From a virus, in the IMG/VR virus record IMGVR_UViG_3300044957_000556, positions 1 through 52,414 of that record: a stretch of 52,414 nt of DNA. One strand, 5' to 3'. The position numbers and the translations under genes were made by a program. Positions 41,767 to 47,476 of this stretch are shown piece after piece. Every line of letters starts with the position of its first letter. The stretch's first letter is position 1. The notes under the pieces are model-generated. The model saw only the letters and a program-made list of their open reading frames with translations, was not told the DNA's origin and made no database searches.

Positions 41767-41841
41767 GGTCTCAAAGTGTTCATGGACGCACACGAGCCTG
41801 TCACGCTCGAAGAAGGGGATCGTTACCCCTTGGGACCGCCA
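41767..41841 (+). tRNA. tRNA-Asp (anticodon GTC)
   Basis: Acceptor GGTCTCA/TGGGACC, discriminator G, CCA encoded. Anticodon stem CGAGC/GCTCG with loop CTGTCAC. The T loop is ATCGTTA rather than the usual TTCRANY. Confidence 0.88.
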
Positions 41842-41847
41842 AATAAT

Positions 41848-41921
41848 ATTGCGTTGGATTTCTGGTAGATCCTTAGCTCTTCAAGCTAATGAGACGGGTT
41901 CGATTCCCGTACGCGATGCCA
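41848..41921 (+). tRNA. tRNA-Glu (anticodon TTC), odd loop
   Basis: Acceptor ATTGCGT/ACGCGAT, discriminator G, CCA. Stem TTAGC/GCTAA encloses loop TCTTCAA, so position 33 is C instead of the nearly universal U. A second tRNA-Glu with a normal loop is at 47168. Confidence 0.75.
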
Positions 41922-41928
41922 AGTTTAT

Positions 41929-42003
41929 TCCAGAGTAGCACAGCGGTAGTGCAGTTGACTGTTAATCAATTGGTCGTTGGTTCGATCCCTGCCTCTGGAG
42001 CCA
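41929..42003 (+). tRNA. tRNA-Asn (anticodon GTT)
   Basis: Acceptor TCCAGAG/CTCTGGA, discriminator G, CCA. Anticodon arm GTTGA-CTGTTAA-TCAAT gives GTT. Confidence 0.9.
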
Positions 42004-42008
42004 AATAT

Positions 42009-42098
42009 GCTCCTATAGTTTAATGGTAAAACGGCGGGCTTATACCCCTTAGCAACAAATAATTGGCTGATGCAGGATCGAATCCTGCTAGGGTACCA
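42009..42098 (+). tRNA. Atypical tRNA, anticodon TAT by position (Ile, AUA)
   Basis: D arm GTTTAATGGTAAAAC and T arm GCAGG-ATCGAAT-CCTGC are clear and CCA is encoded. The anticodon loop CTTATAC gives TAT. The acceptor stem needs a bulge, the anticodon stem pairs only partly, and an unusually long variable segment (AGC...GCT) separates the arms. It may be an Ile tRNA for AUA or a decaying gene. Confidence 0.55.
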
Positions 42099-42103
42099 AA
42101 CAT

Positions 42104-42180
42104 GTATCGGTAGTTCCAACTGGCAGAACGACAGTCTCCAAAACTGTATGCTGGGGGTTCGAATCCCTCCCGGTACGCCA
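42104..42180 (+). tRNA. tRNA-Trp (anticodon CCA)
   Basis: Acceptor GTATCGG/CCGGTAC, discriminator G, CCA. Anticodon arm ACAGT-CTCCAAA-ACTGT. It reads UGG only, so it gives no support for UGA as Trp. Confidence 0.92.
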
Positions 42181-42186
42181 AACAAT

Positions 42187-42264
42187 GCAACGGTGGCAGA
42201 GTGGCCCAATGCAACGGATTGCAAATCCGTAAAACCGTAGGTTCAAATCCTACCCGTTGCTCCA
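42187..42264 (+). tRNA. tRNA-Cys (anticodon GCA)
   Basis: Acceptor GCAACGG/CCGTTGC, discriminator T as usual for Cys, CCA. Anticodon arm ACGGA-TTGCAAA-TCCGT. Confidence 0.92.
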
Positions 42265-42269
42265 AATAT

Positions 42270-42359
42270 CGAAGAGTGGTAGAGCCCGGTTTAATGCACC
42301 TGTCTTGAAAACAGACGATCGGAAACGGTCTGTGAGTTCGAATCTCACCTCTTCGGCCA
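42270..42359 (+). tRNA. tRNA-Ser (anticodon TGA)
   Basis: Acceptor CGAAGAG/CTCTTCG, discriminator G, CCA. Loop CTTGAAA gives TGA; a long variable arm (GATCGGAAACGGTC) is present as expected for Ser. Confidence 0.92.
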
Positions 42360-42365
42360 TATAAT

Positions 42366-42457
42366 AGTGAGTTGGATGAGAGGTTTAAATCGGCACCCTG
42401 CTAAGGTGTTGTCTTGGGAAACCAGGGCCGTGGGTTCGAATCCCACACTCACTGCCA
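42366..42457 (+). tRNA. tRNA-Ser (anticodon GCT)
   Basis: Acceptor AGTGAGT/ACTCACT, discriminator G, CCA. Anticodon arm CACC-CTGCTAA-GGTG; long class II variable arm. Confidence 0.92.
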
Positions 42458-42458
42458 T

Positions 42459-42535
42459 GCGCCTTTAGCTCAGTGGATTAAAGTATCACGCTACGAACGT
42501 GAGGGTCGGAGGTTCAAGTCCTTCAAGGCGTGCCA
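42459..42535 (+). tRNA. tRNA-Arg (anticodon ACG)
   Basis: Acceptor GCGCCTT/AAGGCGT, discriminator G, CCA. Anticodon arm TCACG-CTACGAA-CGTGA. A34 is normal here: host TadA makes inosine in this tRNA. Confidence 0.92.
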
Positions 42536-42541
42536 TTTAAT

Positions 42542-42617
42542 GGTATCCGTAGTGTAGTGGCCTGTACCCTGATCTATGAAAGCAGTAGAACCGGATCGAT
42601 ACCGGTCGGATACCCCA
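42542..42617 (+). tRNA. tRNA-His-like (G-1, anticodon ATG)
   Basis: Eight acceptor pairs GGTATCCG/CGGATACC, that is, the extra G-1:C73 pair that identifies tRNA-His, then CCA. The anticodon loop CTATGAA reads ATG rather than the usual GTG, and the anticodon stem has one A-G mismatch. A34 in a His tRNA is very unusual. Confidence 0.8.
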
Positions 42618-42625
42618 AAGATTTT

Positions 42626-42702
42626 GCCCCGGTGACGGAATTGGTATACGTGTTGGTCTTAGAAGCCAAATTTTAGGAGTTCGAGTCTCCTCTGGGGCAC
42701 CA
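42626..42702 (+). tRNA. tRNA-Leu (anticodon TAG) with short variable loop
   Basis: Acceptor GCCCCGG/CTGGGGC, discriminator A, CCA; Leu-type D arm (TGACGGAATTGGTATACG). Anticodon arm TTGGT-CTTAGAA-GCCAA. The variable region is only about five bases (ATTTT), not the long arm of normal tRNA-Leu. Confidence 0.82.
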
Positions 42703-42710
42703 AATACAAT

Positions 42711-42785
42711 GGGCTGTTAGTGATAACGGGAGCACGCTGCCTTTGCACGGCGAAGGTAAGAGTTCGATTTTCTTACGGTCCACCA
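42711..42785 (+). tRNA. tRNA-Ala (anticodon TGC)
   Basis: Acceptor GGGCTGT/ACGGTCC, discriminator A, CCA. Loop TTTGCAC gives TGC; the anticodon stem has four pairs. A second tRNA-Ala(TGC) is at 45657. Confidence 0.82.
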
Positions 42786-42790
42786 AGTCT

Positions 42791-42870
42791 GATGCGGATG
42801 TGACGGAATAGTTATACGTATCGGACTTTAAATCCGAGTTTTGAGGGTTCGAGTCGGACCGCTACTACCA
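42791..42870 (+). tRNA. Degenerate tRNA-Leu (anticodon TAA)
   Basis: The anticodon arm TCGGA-CTTTAAA-TCCGA is perfect and the D arm matches the neighbouring tRNA-Leu(TAG). CCA is encoded. However the acceptor (GATGCGG against CCGCTAC) and the T stem (GAGGG against CGGAC) contain several mismatches. The variable loop is again short (GTTTT). Possibly a pseudo-tRNA. Confidence 0.55.
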
Positions 42871-42875
42871 ACTTT

Positions 42876-42951
42876 CCGCCTGTAGTCTAATGGATAAGGC
42901 AACGGTCTTCTACACCGTCAGATGTGGGTTCGAATCCTGCCAGGCGGGCCA
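42876..42951 (+). tRNA. tRNA-Arg (anticodon TCT)
   Basis: Acceptor CCGCCTG/CAGGCGG, discriminator G, CCA. Anticodon arm ACGGT-CTTCTAC-ACCGT. Confidence 0.92.
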
Positions 42952-42967
42952 AGCATTAAATAGTCAT

Positions 42968-43894
42968 ATGAAAACTATTTTAGTGACAGGTGGCGCAGGT
43001 TTTTTGGGCAGCCATCTCTGCGACAGGCTCATAAAAAACGGCAACAAGATCATATGTGTGGACAATCTCAGCACTGGATCTGCCCGCAATATTGAACATC
43101 TTCAAAATCATCCCAACTTTGTATTTGTTGAGCATGACATACGCCGTTATCAAAAATGGGCAGTGGATGAGATATATAATCTTGCTTGTCCTGCCAGCCC
43201 TGAGCAGTATCAGAAAAAACCAGCATACACTATAGAAACCTGTGTGTTGGGCATACTCAACATGCTAGAGCTCGTACGAGAAACTGGGGCTCGCATACTA
43301 CAAGCCAGTACCAGTGAAATATATGGCGATCCTTTGCAACATCCGCAAACAGAATCCTACTGGGGTAACGTGAATACGCTGGGTCCAAGAGGCTGTTACG
43401 ATGAAGGCAAACGCTGTGCCGAAAGCATGTTAATCGCCTATAGAGATCAGTATCATTGCCAGATAAAAATAGCTAGAATATTCAATACCTATGGCCCTAG
43501 AATGCAACATCATGATGGGCGTGTGGTCAGCAACTTTATCGTGCAGGCTTTGCAAGGCAGCGACATAACCTTTTACGGAACAGGTCGGCAGACCAGGAGT
43601 TTCTGTTATGTGTCAGACACTGTGGAAGCCTTGGTAAGACTAATGGCCACTGTGGATTTTGAAGGCCCTGTAAACATAGGTAATCCCGCAGAAATCACTT
43701 TGCTGGAGTTGGCTGATGTTATTTTGACCAAAACCCAAAGTTCAAGCCAAAAGATATTTCTTGCTCCGGTACGCGATGACCCTGCCAAACGCCAGCCAGA
43801 TATTACTCTGGCCAAACAGATGTTGGGCTGGAGTCCACAAGTCACTATAGATCAAGGTCTAGATCAGACCATACATTGGTTTTCCGGCTCTTAA
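42968..43894 (+). CDS. UDP-glucuronate decarboxylase-like NAD-dependent epimerase
   Basis: 308 residues from the ATG at 42968; a longer frame from 42890 would run through tRNA-Arg and is rejected. TGGAGFLGSHLCDRLI binds NAD; YNLACPASPEQYQ, GPRGCYDEGKR (Tyr-x3-Lys), IFNTYGPRMQHHDGRVVSNF and GTGRQTRSFCYVSD are the signature of UDP-xylose synthase type enzymes. It would make UDP-xylose or a related sugar for the glycosyltransferases. It lies inside the tRNA array, and its stop codon falls within the next tRNA. Confidence 0.85.
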   Translation: MKTILVTGGAGFLGSHLCDRLIKNGNKIICVDNLSTGSARNIEHLQNHPNFVFVEHDIRRYQKWAVDEIYNLACPASPEQYQKKPAYTIETCVLGILNMLELVRETGARILQASTSEIYGDPLQHPQTESYWGNVNTLGPRGCYDEGKRCAESMLIAYRDQYHCQIKIARIFNTYGPRMQHHDGRVVSNFIVQALQGSDITFYGTGRQTRSFCYVSDTVEALVRLMATVDFEGPVNIGNPAEITLLELADVILTKTQSSSQKIFLAPVRDDPAKRQPDITLAKQMLGWSPQVTIDQGLDQTIHWFSGS

Positions 43895-43961
43895 CTCAGT
43901 TGGATAGAGTGCCAGTCTTCGAAACTGGAGGTCGTGGGTTCGAATCCTGCAGAGCCGGCCA
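43885..43961 (+). tRNA. tRNA-Arg (anticodon TCG)
   Basis: Acceptor CGGCTCT/AGAGCCG, discriminator G, CCA. Anticodon arm CCAGT-CTTCGAA-ACTGG. The first 10 bases overlap the 3' end of the upstream CDS. Confidence 0.92.
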
Positions 43962-43966
43962 GATTT

Positions 43967-44040
43967 TCCCGGATAGTTAAATGGTATAACGGTCGGCTGA
44001 TAACTGGCTATTACAAGTTCAATTCTTGTTCTGGAAACCA
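43967..44040 (+). tRNA. tRNA-Ile (anticodon GAT)
   Basis: D arm GTTAAATGGTATAAC, anticodon arm GTCGG-CTGATAA-CTGGC, T arm ACAAG-TTCAATT-CTTGT, CCA encoded. The acceptor stem pairs with one mismatch. Confidence 0.82.
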
Positions 44041-44134
44041 TTTTTACCAAATGTTTAAACGCAAGTGTGCTGTAAGGCGTTATATAAGTAACACAGACAC
44101 ATTTCTGTGTTAGTTTCTAACCAAAGGAGAACTT

Positions 44135-44332
44135 ATGAAACTTGTAGCTACCCTAATCGCATCGTTGTTTGCAGTATCTGCTTTTGCACAGTCTCCAGCA
44201 GCCCCTACAAAGAAAGAAGAAGCCAAGCCTGCCGCTTCTGCGCCTGCTGCCATGCCAGCTGAAAAGAAAGCCGACGCTCTTAAAAGCGACGCTAAGAAAG
44301 ACGACAAAAAAGCTGAACCTGCTAAAAAGTAA
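44135..44332 (+). CDS. Small secreted Lys/Ala/Pro-rich protein
   Basis: A 65-residue protein. MKLVATLIASLFAVSAFAQ is a clean signal peptide (cut after AFA); the mature part is low complexity (PAAPTKKEEAKPAASAPAAMP..., then KKADALKSDAKKDDKK). Strong RBS AAGGAGAAC. Such periplasmic peptides are common in Burkholderiales genomes, so this gene probably came from the host. A role in the envelope during infection is conceivable but unproven. Confidence 0.7.
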   Translation: MKLVATLIASLFAVSAFAQSPAAPTKKEEAKPAASAPAAMPAEKKADALKSDAKKDDKKAEPAKK

Positions 44333-44528
44333 TCCGGCGCCAACTATCGTACTCACCTTTGATGACAGTGAGTACGAAATAGAAGGAACGGATTCTTTAC
44401 ATGTAGGATATTGCAGACCTGAATTAGTACACGACACAGTTGACATAGAGCTCAGTGATTATGATAAGTTTAGGTTGTGGTTGGCCAGGCAACTGGCGCT
44501 AAAGAAGTATGAAGAAACCTGGGGTTGA
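44313..44528 (+). CDS. Conserved phage protein (YDKFRLWLARQLA motif), start uncertain
   Basis: The frame ends at TGA 44526-44528 and contains TIVLTFDDSEYEIEGTDSLHVGYCRPELVHDTVDIELSDYDKFRLWLARQLALKKY, a pattern familiar from T4-like phages. No ATG lies close: the frame stays open back to 44169 through the preceding gene, where the sequence is not protein-like. A non-ATG start (CTG near 44313 or 44319) or frameshift fusion with the secreted peptide gene are the options. Confidence 0.5.
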   Translation: MNLLKSNPAPTIVLTFDDSEYEIEGTDSLHVGYCRPELVHDTVDIELSDYDKFRLWLARQLALKKYEETWG

Positions 44529-44529
44529 C

Positions 44530-45645
44530 TCAGGTTTCTTTTATTATATCCTTAGCAAGATCAGTGAGCTCCCCTAGATGCTTGGTCACAGTTTCCGCTG
44601 GTATATTGCGCAGGGTCAGTATGCTTTGCATTTTCTTTACAAAATCTTTTCGAAAATCTTGATTGTAGTTTACAGATCCCATGGTCAGCTTGAACTGAGA
44701 TAACATATTTTTTTGTGCAGTGGTAAGTTGATACTGCACACAGTGCTGGTCCAAAATATCGGCAATCACTTGTTTTTCATCAGCAGTAAGTATGCGCCAT
44801 TCTAACCAGGATGGTGCCTGAAGATTGACCAATACTGTTTGTAAACGATTTTTATTGCACCATTCCATCAAGGCAGCAATATATTGTATGTTTAAAGGCT
44901 GTACCACTGTGTTTACGTGAATGTGTTGATTGGGCAAAGTTTTTTTCAACATCACAATGTTTGCCTGCACAGTATCCCACTGCGCTGGATATCTCATAAA
45001 GTTATATGAGCTTTCGATTCCATCTAGGCTCACTTGAATGTCAACATGAGCTGCCTGTTTCAGCAAGGCCAACTGCGTTGGAAGCAAGATTGTTGCATTG
45101 GTCACAATGTTTATTTTTAGTTTTCGCTCTATGGCTTTTTCTAACAGCAAAATATTTTCCTTGGCAAAGAAAAACTCGCCGCCGATAAAACTAACTGATT
45201 CAAGATCAGACAACTGCTCCAAGGCTTCCTGCACTTGTTGGTTGTGATTGATCACAGGATAAGATTCTATCCAGCCCAATGTCCGACGTTCGCTGCCCAG
45301 AGCAGTGCTATAAGTTGGGTCGCACATGAAACATTTGAGATTGCAGGTGTTATTGACCAAGATTTCAAGATGTATTATTTTTGATCTGTTGTCAGATTGA
45401 AAAAAATGATTGTAACGTTGTCTAAAACTGGGCTGTCCTTTGAGTTCTTGATTGGCACAAAGTCTGCAACCTAAAGGCAAAGGCTTTTCAGACTGTAGAT
45501 GTTGTTTCAGTTCCTGTAACTCAGTGCTGGCTAGATACTGAGAAATTGATTGCGCAGGCATAGGCTCTTTATAATGACAACAGGGTTTGTATTCAGGGCC
45601 CGAATCAATACGAATGTTGATAAATGGTTGTATGCAATAAGGCAT
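44530..45645 (-). CDS. Radical SAM protein with N-terminal Cys segment (minus strand)
   Basis: 371 residues from the ATG at 45645; an upstream start would cross tRNA-Ala. NNTCNLKCFMCDP (C101, C105, C108) is the CxxxCxxC site, and SFIGGEFFFAKE the GGE motif. Upstream, YKPCCHYKEP and LGCRLCANQEL resemble the twitch-type auxiliary Cys found in SPASM relatives, placed N-terminally. VTNATILL and SLDGIESSYNFMR follow the family order. The substrate is unknown. It runs against its neighbours. Confidence 0.75.
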   Translation of the reverse strand: MPYCIQPFINIRIDSGPEYKPCCHYKEPMPAQSISQYLASTELQELKQHLQSEKPLPLGCRLCANQELKGQPSFRQRYNHFFQSDNRSKIIHLEILVNNTCNLKCFMCDPTYSTALGSERRTLGWIESYPVINHNQQVQEALEQLSDLESVSFIGGEFFFAKENILLLEKAIERKLKINIVTNATILLPTQLALLKQAAHVDIQVSLDGIESSYNFMRYPAQWDTVQANIVMLKKTLPNQHIHVNTVVQPLNIQYIAALMEWCNKNRLQTVLVNLQAPSWLEWRILTADEKQVIADILDQHCVQYQLTTAQKNMLSQFKLTMGSVNYNQDFRKDFVKKMQSILTLRNIPAETVTKHLGELTDLAKDIIKET

Positions 45646-45656
45646 AAGATATTTAA

Positions 45657-45731
45657 GGGGAGTTAGTATAGTTGGGAAAACATTGCGCTTGCACCGCAAA
45701 GTCAGGGGTTCGACTCCCCTACTCTCCACCA
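45657..45731 (+). tRNA. tRNA-Ala (anticodon TGC), second copy
   Basis: Acceptor GGGGAGT/ACTCTCC, discriminator A, CCA; anticodon arm TTGCG-CTTGCAC-CGCAA; T arm AGGGG-TTCGACT-CCCCT. Better paired than the copy at 42711. Confidence 0.9.
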
Positions 45732-45771
45732 AATACAATGTTGTAAGATCATTTAGATAAGTAAAAATACT

Positions 45772-45945
45772 ATGCGAGAGTATGCACCCAGCGGCGCTCC
45801 TGGATCTGCTGGCAATGATGATAGGGTGAGAGGCCCTAGGCCACGCGAGGGCTATACATGTCTCGATAGGCTCGTGAAAGTATTGCTGTATGAAGCCGAG
45901 AGAAAAGTGTTTTGGATGCGGGTTCGATTCCCGCCAGGTCCACCA
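45772..45945 (+). ncRNA. ssrA: Permuted tmRNA, acceptor (3') half
   Basis: The 3' end GATGCGGGTTCGATTCCCGC (T arm) then CAGGTCC-A-CCA is that of a tmRNA tRNA-like domain. CAGGTCC pairs with GGGCCTG at 46031-46037. TGCTGT (45884-45889) pairs with ACAGCA (46074-46079) to form helix 2. Upstream, GAGA/TCTC encloses GCCCT/AGGGC. The gene order 3' half, spacer, 5' half is that of circularly permuted two-piece tmRNAs. The upstream limit is uncertain. Confidence 0.82.
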
Positions 45946-45957
45946 TAAGAGGATTGT

Positions 45958-46029
45958 ATGGATGACATAACTAGATTCGCTATTGGATTTATTGTAGCAA
46001 CCGTGGTCATGCTGTTAGTCCTTTTATAA
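45958..46029 (+). CDS. 23-residue hydrophobic peptide in the tmRNA intervening segment
   Basis: Between the CCA end (45945) and the 5' half (46031) an ORF reads MDDITRFAIGFIVATVVMLL then VLL and TAA. AAGAGGA lies just upstream at good spacing. Residues 6-23 form one transmembrane segment after an acidic start, like a tiny holin-type or regulatory membrane peptide. The ORF fills almost the entire intervening segment. Confidence 0.5.
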   Translation: MDDITRFAIGFIVATVVMLLVLL

Positions 46030-46030
46030 T

Positions 46031-46195
46031 GGGCCTGCATTGGATTTTGACAGGGCAAAGAGTAACAGAGTGGACAGCACGACAGGAGTAGTCGTTAAAA
46101 GCAAAACAACGTAAACGCAAACGACGAACAGTTTGTATTGGCCGCCTAAACTTGGTCTAGGGTTTGCCGGGTTCCTCGTAACAGAATACCCGGTC
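46031..46195 (+). ncRNA. ssrA: Permuted tmRNA, coding (5') half with tag ORF
   Basis: It starts GGGCCTGCATTGGATTTTGA, matching the 5' end of tmRNAs, and holds the resume codon GCA at 46117. The tag reads ANDEQFVLAA, stop TAA 46147-46149, ending in the LAA degron recognised by ClpXP. A hairpin CCGGGT/ACCCGG (46167-46193) closes the 3' side. tmRNA rescues stalled ribosomes; a phage copy may serve when host mRNAs are degraded. The 3' end touches the convergent gene at 46194. Confidence 0.85.
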
Positions 46196-47090
46196 AAAAT
46201 TCTCGAGAATAATCAGCAGTTGAGATTTCAGCAAGATGTTGCGTTTTCCAGCGATCAATCACTGATTGTTCTATGCCATATTTTTTAAGAACTTGCTCTG
46301 TGATTTCAACTTTTTGAGGAGTCGAATCTTTTCTAGTGTGTTTCCAGATGCGCATAGAATCCCAGCAATCAAACAAACTGGCTTGTTGTTGTATCTCTTC
46401 AAGACTCAGTGTTTGCCAGATTCCGCAAAAGTTTACAAATTCGTACTCATCATCGGTCATTGGCATCACTGATTCAGCATCGCAGTAGTTGAAGATATAA
46501 AAGTTTGACCATTCTGTAGCACCCGGAAAAGTTTTCCATGTTTGATATGGGCCAAATCTTGCTTGCATATGAGTCCAAAACTTTTCAAGTTCGGCTGTGG
46601 CCCATATCCAAGGAGTGGTATTAAAAGGTGTAGGAACGCCATCTGGCACGTGGTCCAGTATGTCAAGGGCAGGCACGTATTGTTGCCGGAATGTGTTTCC
46701 ATTTTTAAAATATGCAACACGATACCTGTCACCAGGTTTGAAGAAATCAATGTCTGTTGGTTTGAGCAAAAAATCTTTACAATCAAATACTATGGTATCT
46801 TGGAATCTAGGATCTATAGAAAATCGAACTTTGTTGACTTGTTGTTCGCAGTATCCTGCCATTCCGTGCATAGCACCATCTACTACTTCTACTTGCCATG
46901 AACTATCAAAGATATCCTTTACTAGGTTTGTAAATGATCCTATGTCCGACGTCTCTGTGTGCAACGGGTTTGGTTGCCCCCAGGAAATTGTGATGGCCTG
47001 ATTTCCCAGCCAGTTCTTATTAAGACAATGGCAACACAGTTCAAACTGGGCAAGATCTCCTGAGTAAGTGGCAATAAAAAGTTTGTGCAT
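46194..47090 (-). CDS. DUF6492-like putative glycosyltransferase (minus strand)
   Basis: 298 residues from the ATG at 47090. HKLFIATYSGDLAQFELCCHCLNKNW is the N-terminal block of DUF6492-like proteins (LF..TY..D...F..L..SL). DTIVFDCKDFLLKP may be the metal-binding acidic strand of a GT-A fold, and WSNFYIFNYCDAESVMP follows. A sugar-transfer role is inferred only. Its 3' end is directly against the tmRNA. Confidence 0.5.
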   Translation of the reverse strand: MHKLFIATYSGDLAQFELCCHCLNKNWLGNQAITISWGQPNPLHTETSDIGSFTNLVKDIFDSSWQVEVVDGAMHGMAGYCEQQVNKVRFSIDPRFQDTIVFDCKDFLLKPTDIDFFKPGDRYRVAYFKNGNTFRQQYVPALDILDHVPDGVPTPFNTTPWIWATAELEKFWTHMQARFGPYQTWKTFPGATEWSNFYIFNYCDAESVMPMTDDEYEFVNFCGIWQTLSLEEIQQQASLFDCWDSMRIWKHTRKDSTPQKVEITEQVLKKYGIEQSVIDRWKTQHLAEISTADYSREF

Positions 47091-47167
47091 GGAGCTATTT
47101 ACAGGTTGACAACAAAGTTGTAAATATAATACAATAGCATAGTTCATTAAAAATCTATTTGGTCTGT

Positions 47168-47242
47168 GCTCGGTTTGTCTATGGGTTAGAACACACGCCT
47201 TTCACGCATGTAAGAGGGGTTCGATTCCCCTACCGAGTACCA
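47168..47242 (+). tRNA. tRNA-Glu (anticodon TTC), second copy
   Basis: Acceptor GCTCGGT/ACCGAGT, discriminator A, CCA. Loop CTTTCAC with normal U33; anticodon stem with one mismatch. T arm AGGGG-TTCGATT-CCCCT. Confidence 0.85.
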
Positions 47243-47323
47243 TATAAAAACATATTTTGATGCCTATTAGATTATCTAGTTGATCGCAGAAAATACGGTG
47301 CGAGATGAATATGTTTTTATATG
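47241..47323. repeat. 16-bp perfect inverted repeat between two tRNAs
   Basis: CATATAAAAACATATT (47241-47256) and its exact reverse complement (47308-47323), separated by 51 bases. It begins within the CCA of tRNA-Glu. It could fold into a long processing stem in the precursor RNA. Confidence 0.75.
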
Positions 47324-47399
47324 GTAAGTAATGTGAGAGAAAGTGCCCAGTCAGCGCCCCGATTCACAGACTCCGCATAATCGTAAGCGGAACCTACAT

Positions 47400-47476
47400 G
47401 CGGGTAGATAGGACAAGGGGCGTCCAGCAGCCTTCCAAGCTGACAATGCGGAGTTCGACTCTCCCTACCCGCTCCA
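47400..47476 (+). tRNA. tRNA-Gly (anticodon TCC)
   Basis: Acceptor GCGGGTA/TACCCGC, discriminator T, CCA. Anticodon arm CAGC-CTTCCAA-GCTG. T arm CGGAG-TTCGACT-CTCCC. Confidence 0.88.

Noticed and set aside
41565-42265. Open frames across the tRNA array on both strands
   Set aside because: They consist of tRNA sequence translated (for example minus-strand GFEP/GFDP motifs from T arms) and have no coding features.
42890-42967. Upstream start for the UDP-sugar decarboxylase gene
   Set aside because: The 26 extra residues are translated tRNA-Arg; the ATG at 42968 begins directly with the NAD-binding strand.
45772-45948. A 58-codon open frame (MREYAPSGAPGSAG...) covering the tmRNA acceptor half
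   Set aside because: It ends exactly through the T arm and CCA of the tmRNA, has no RBS, and its base pairing is explained by RNA structure. Kept as RNA, though its openness is curious.
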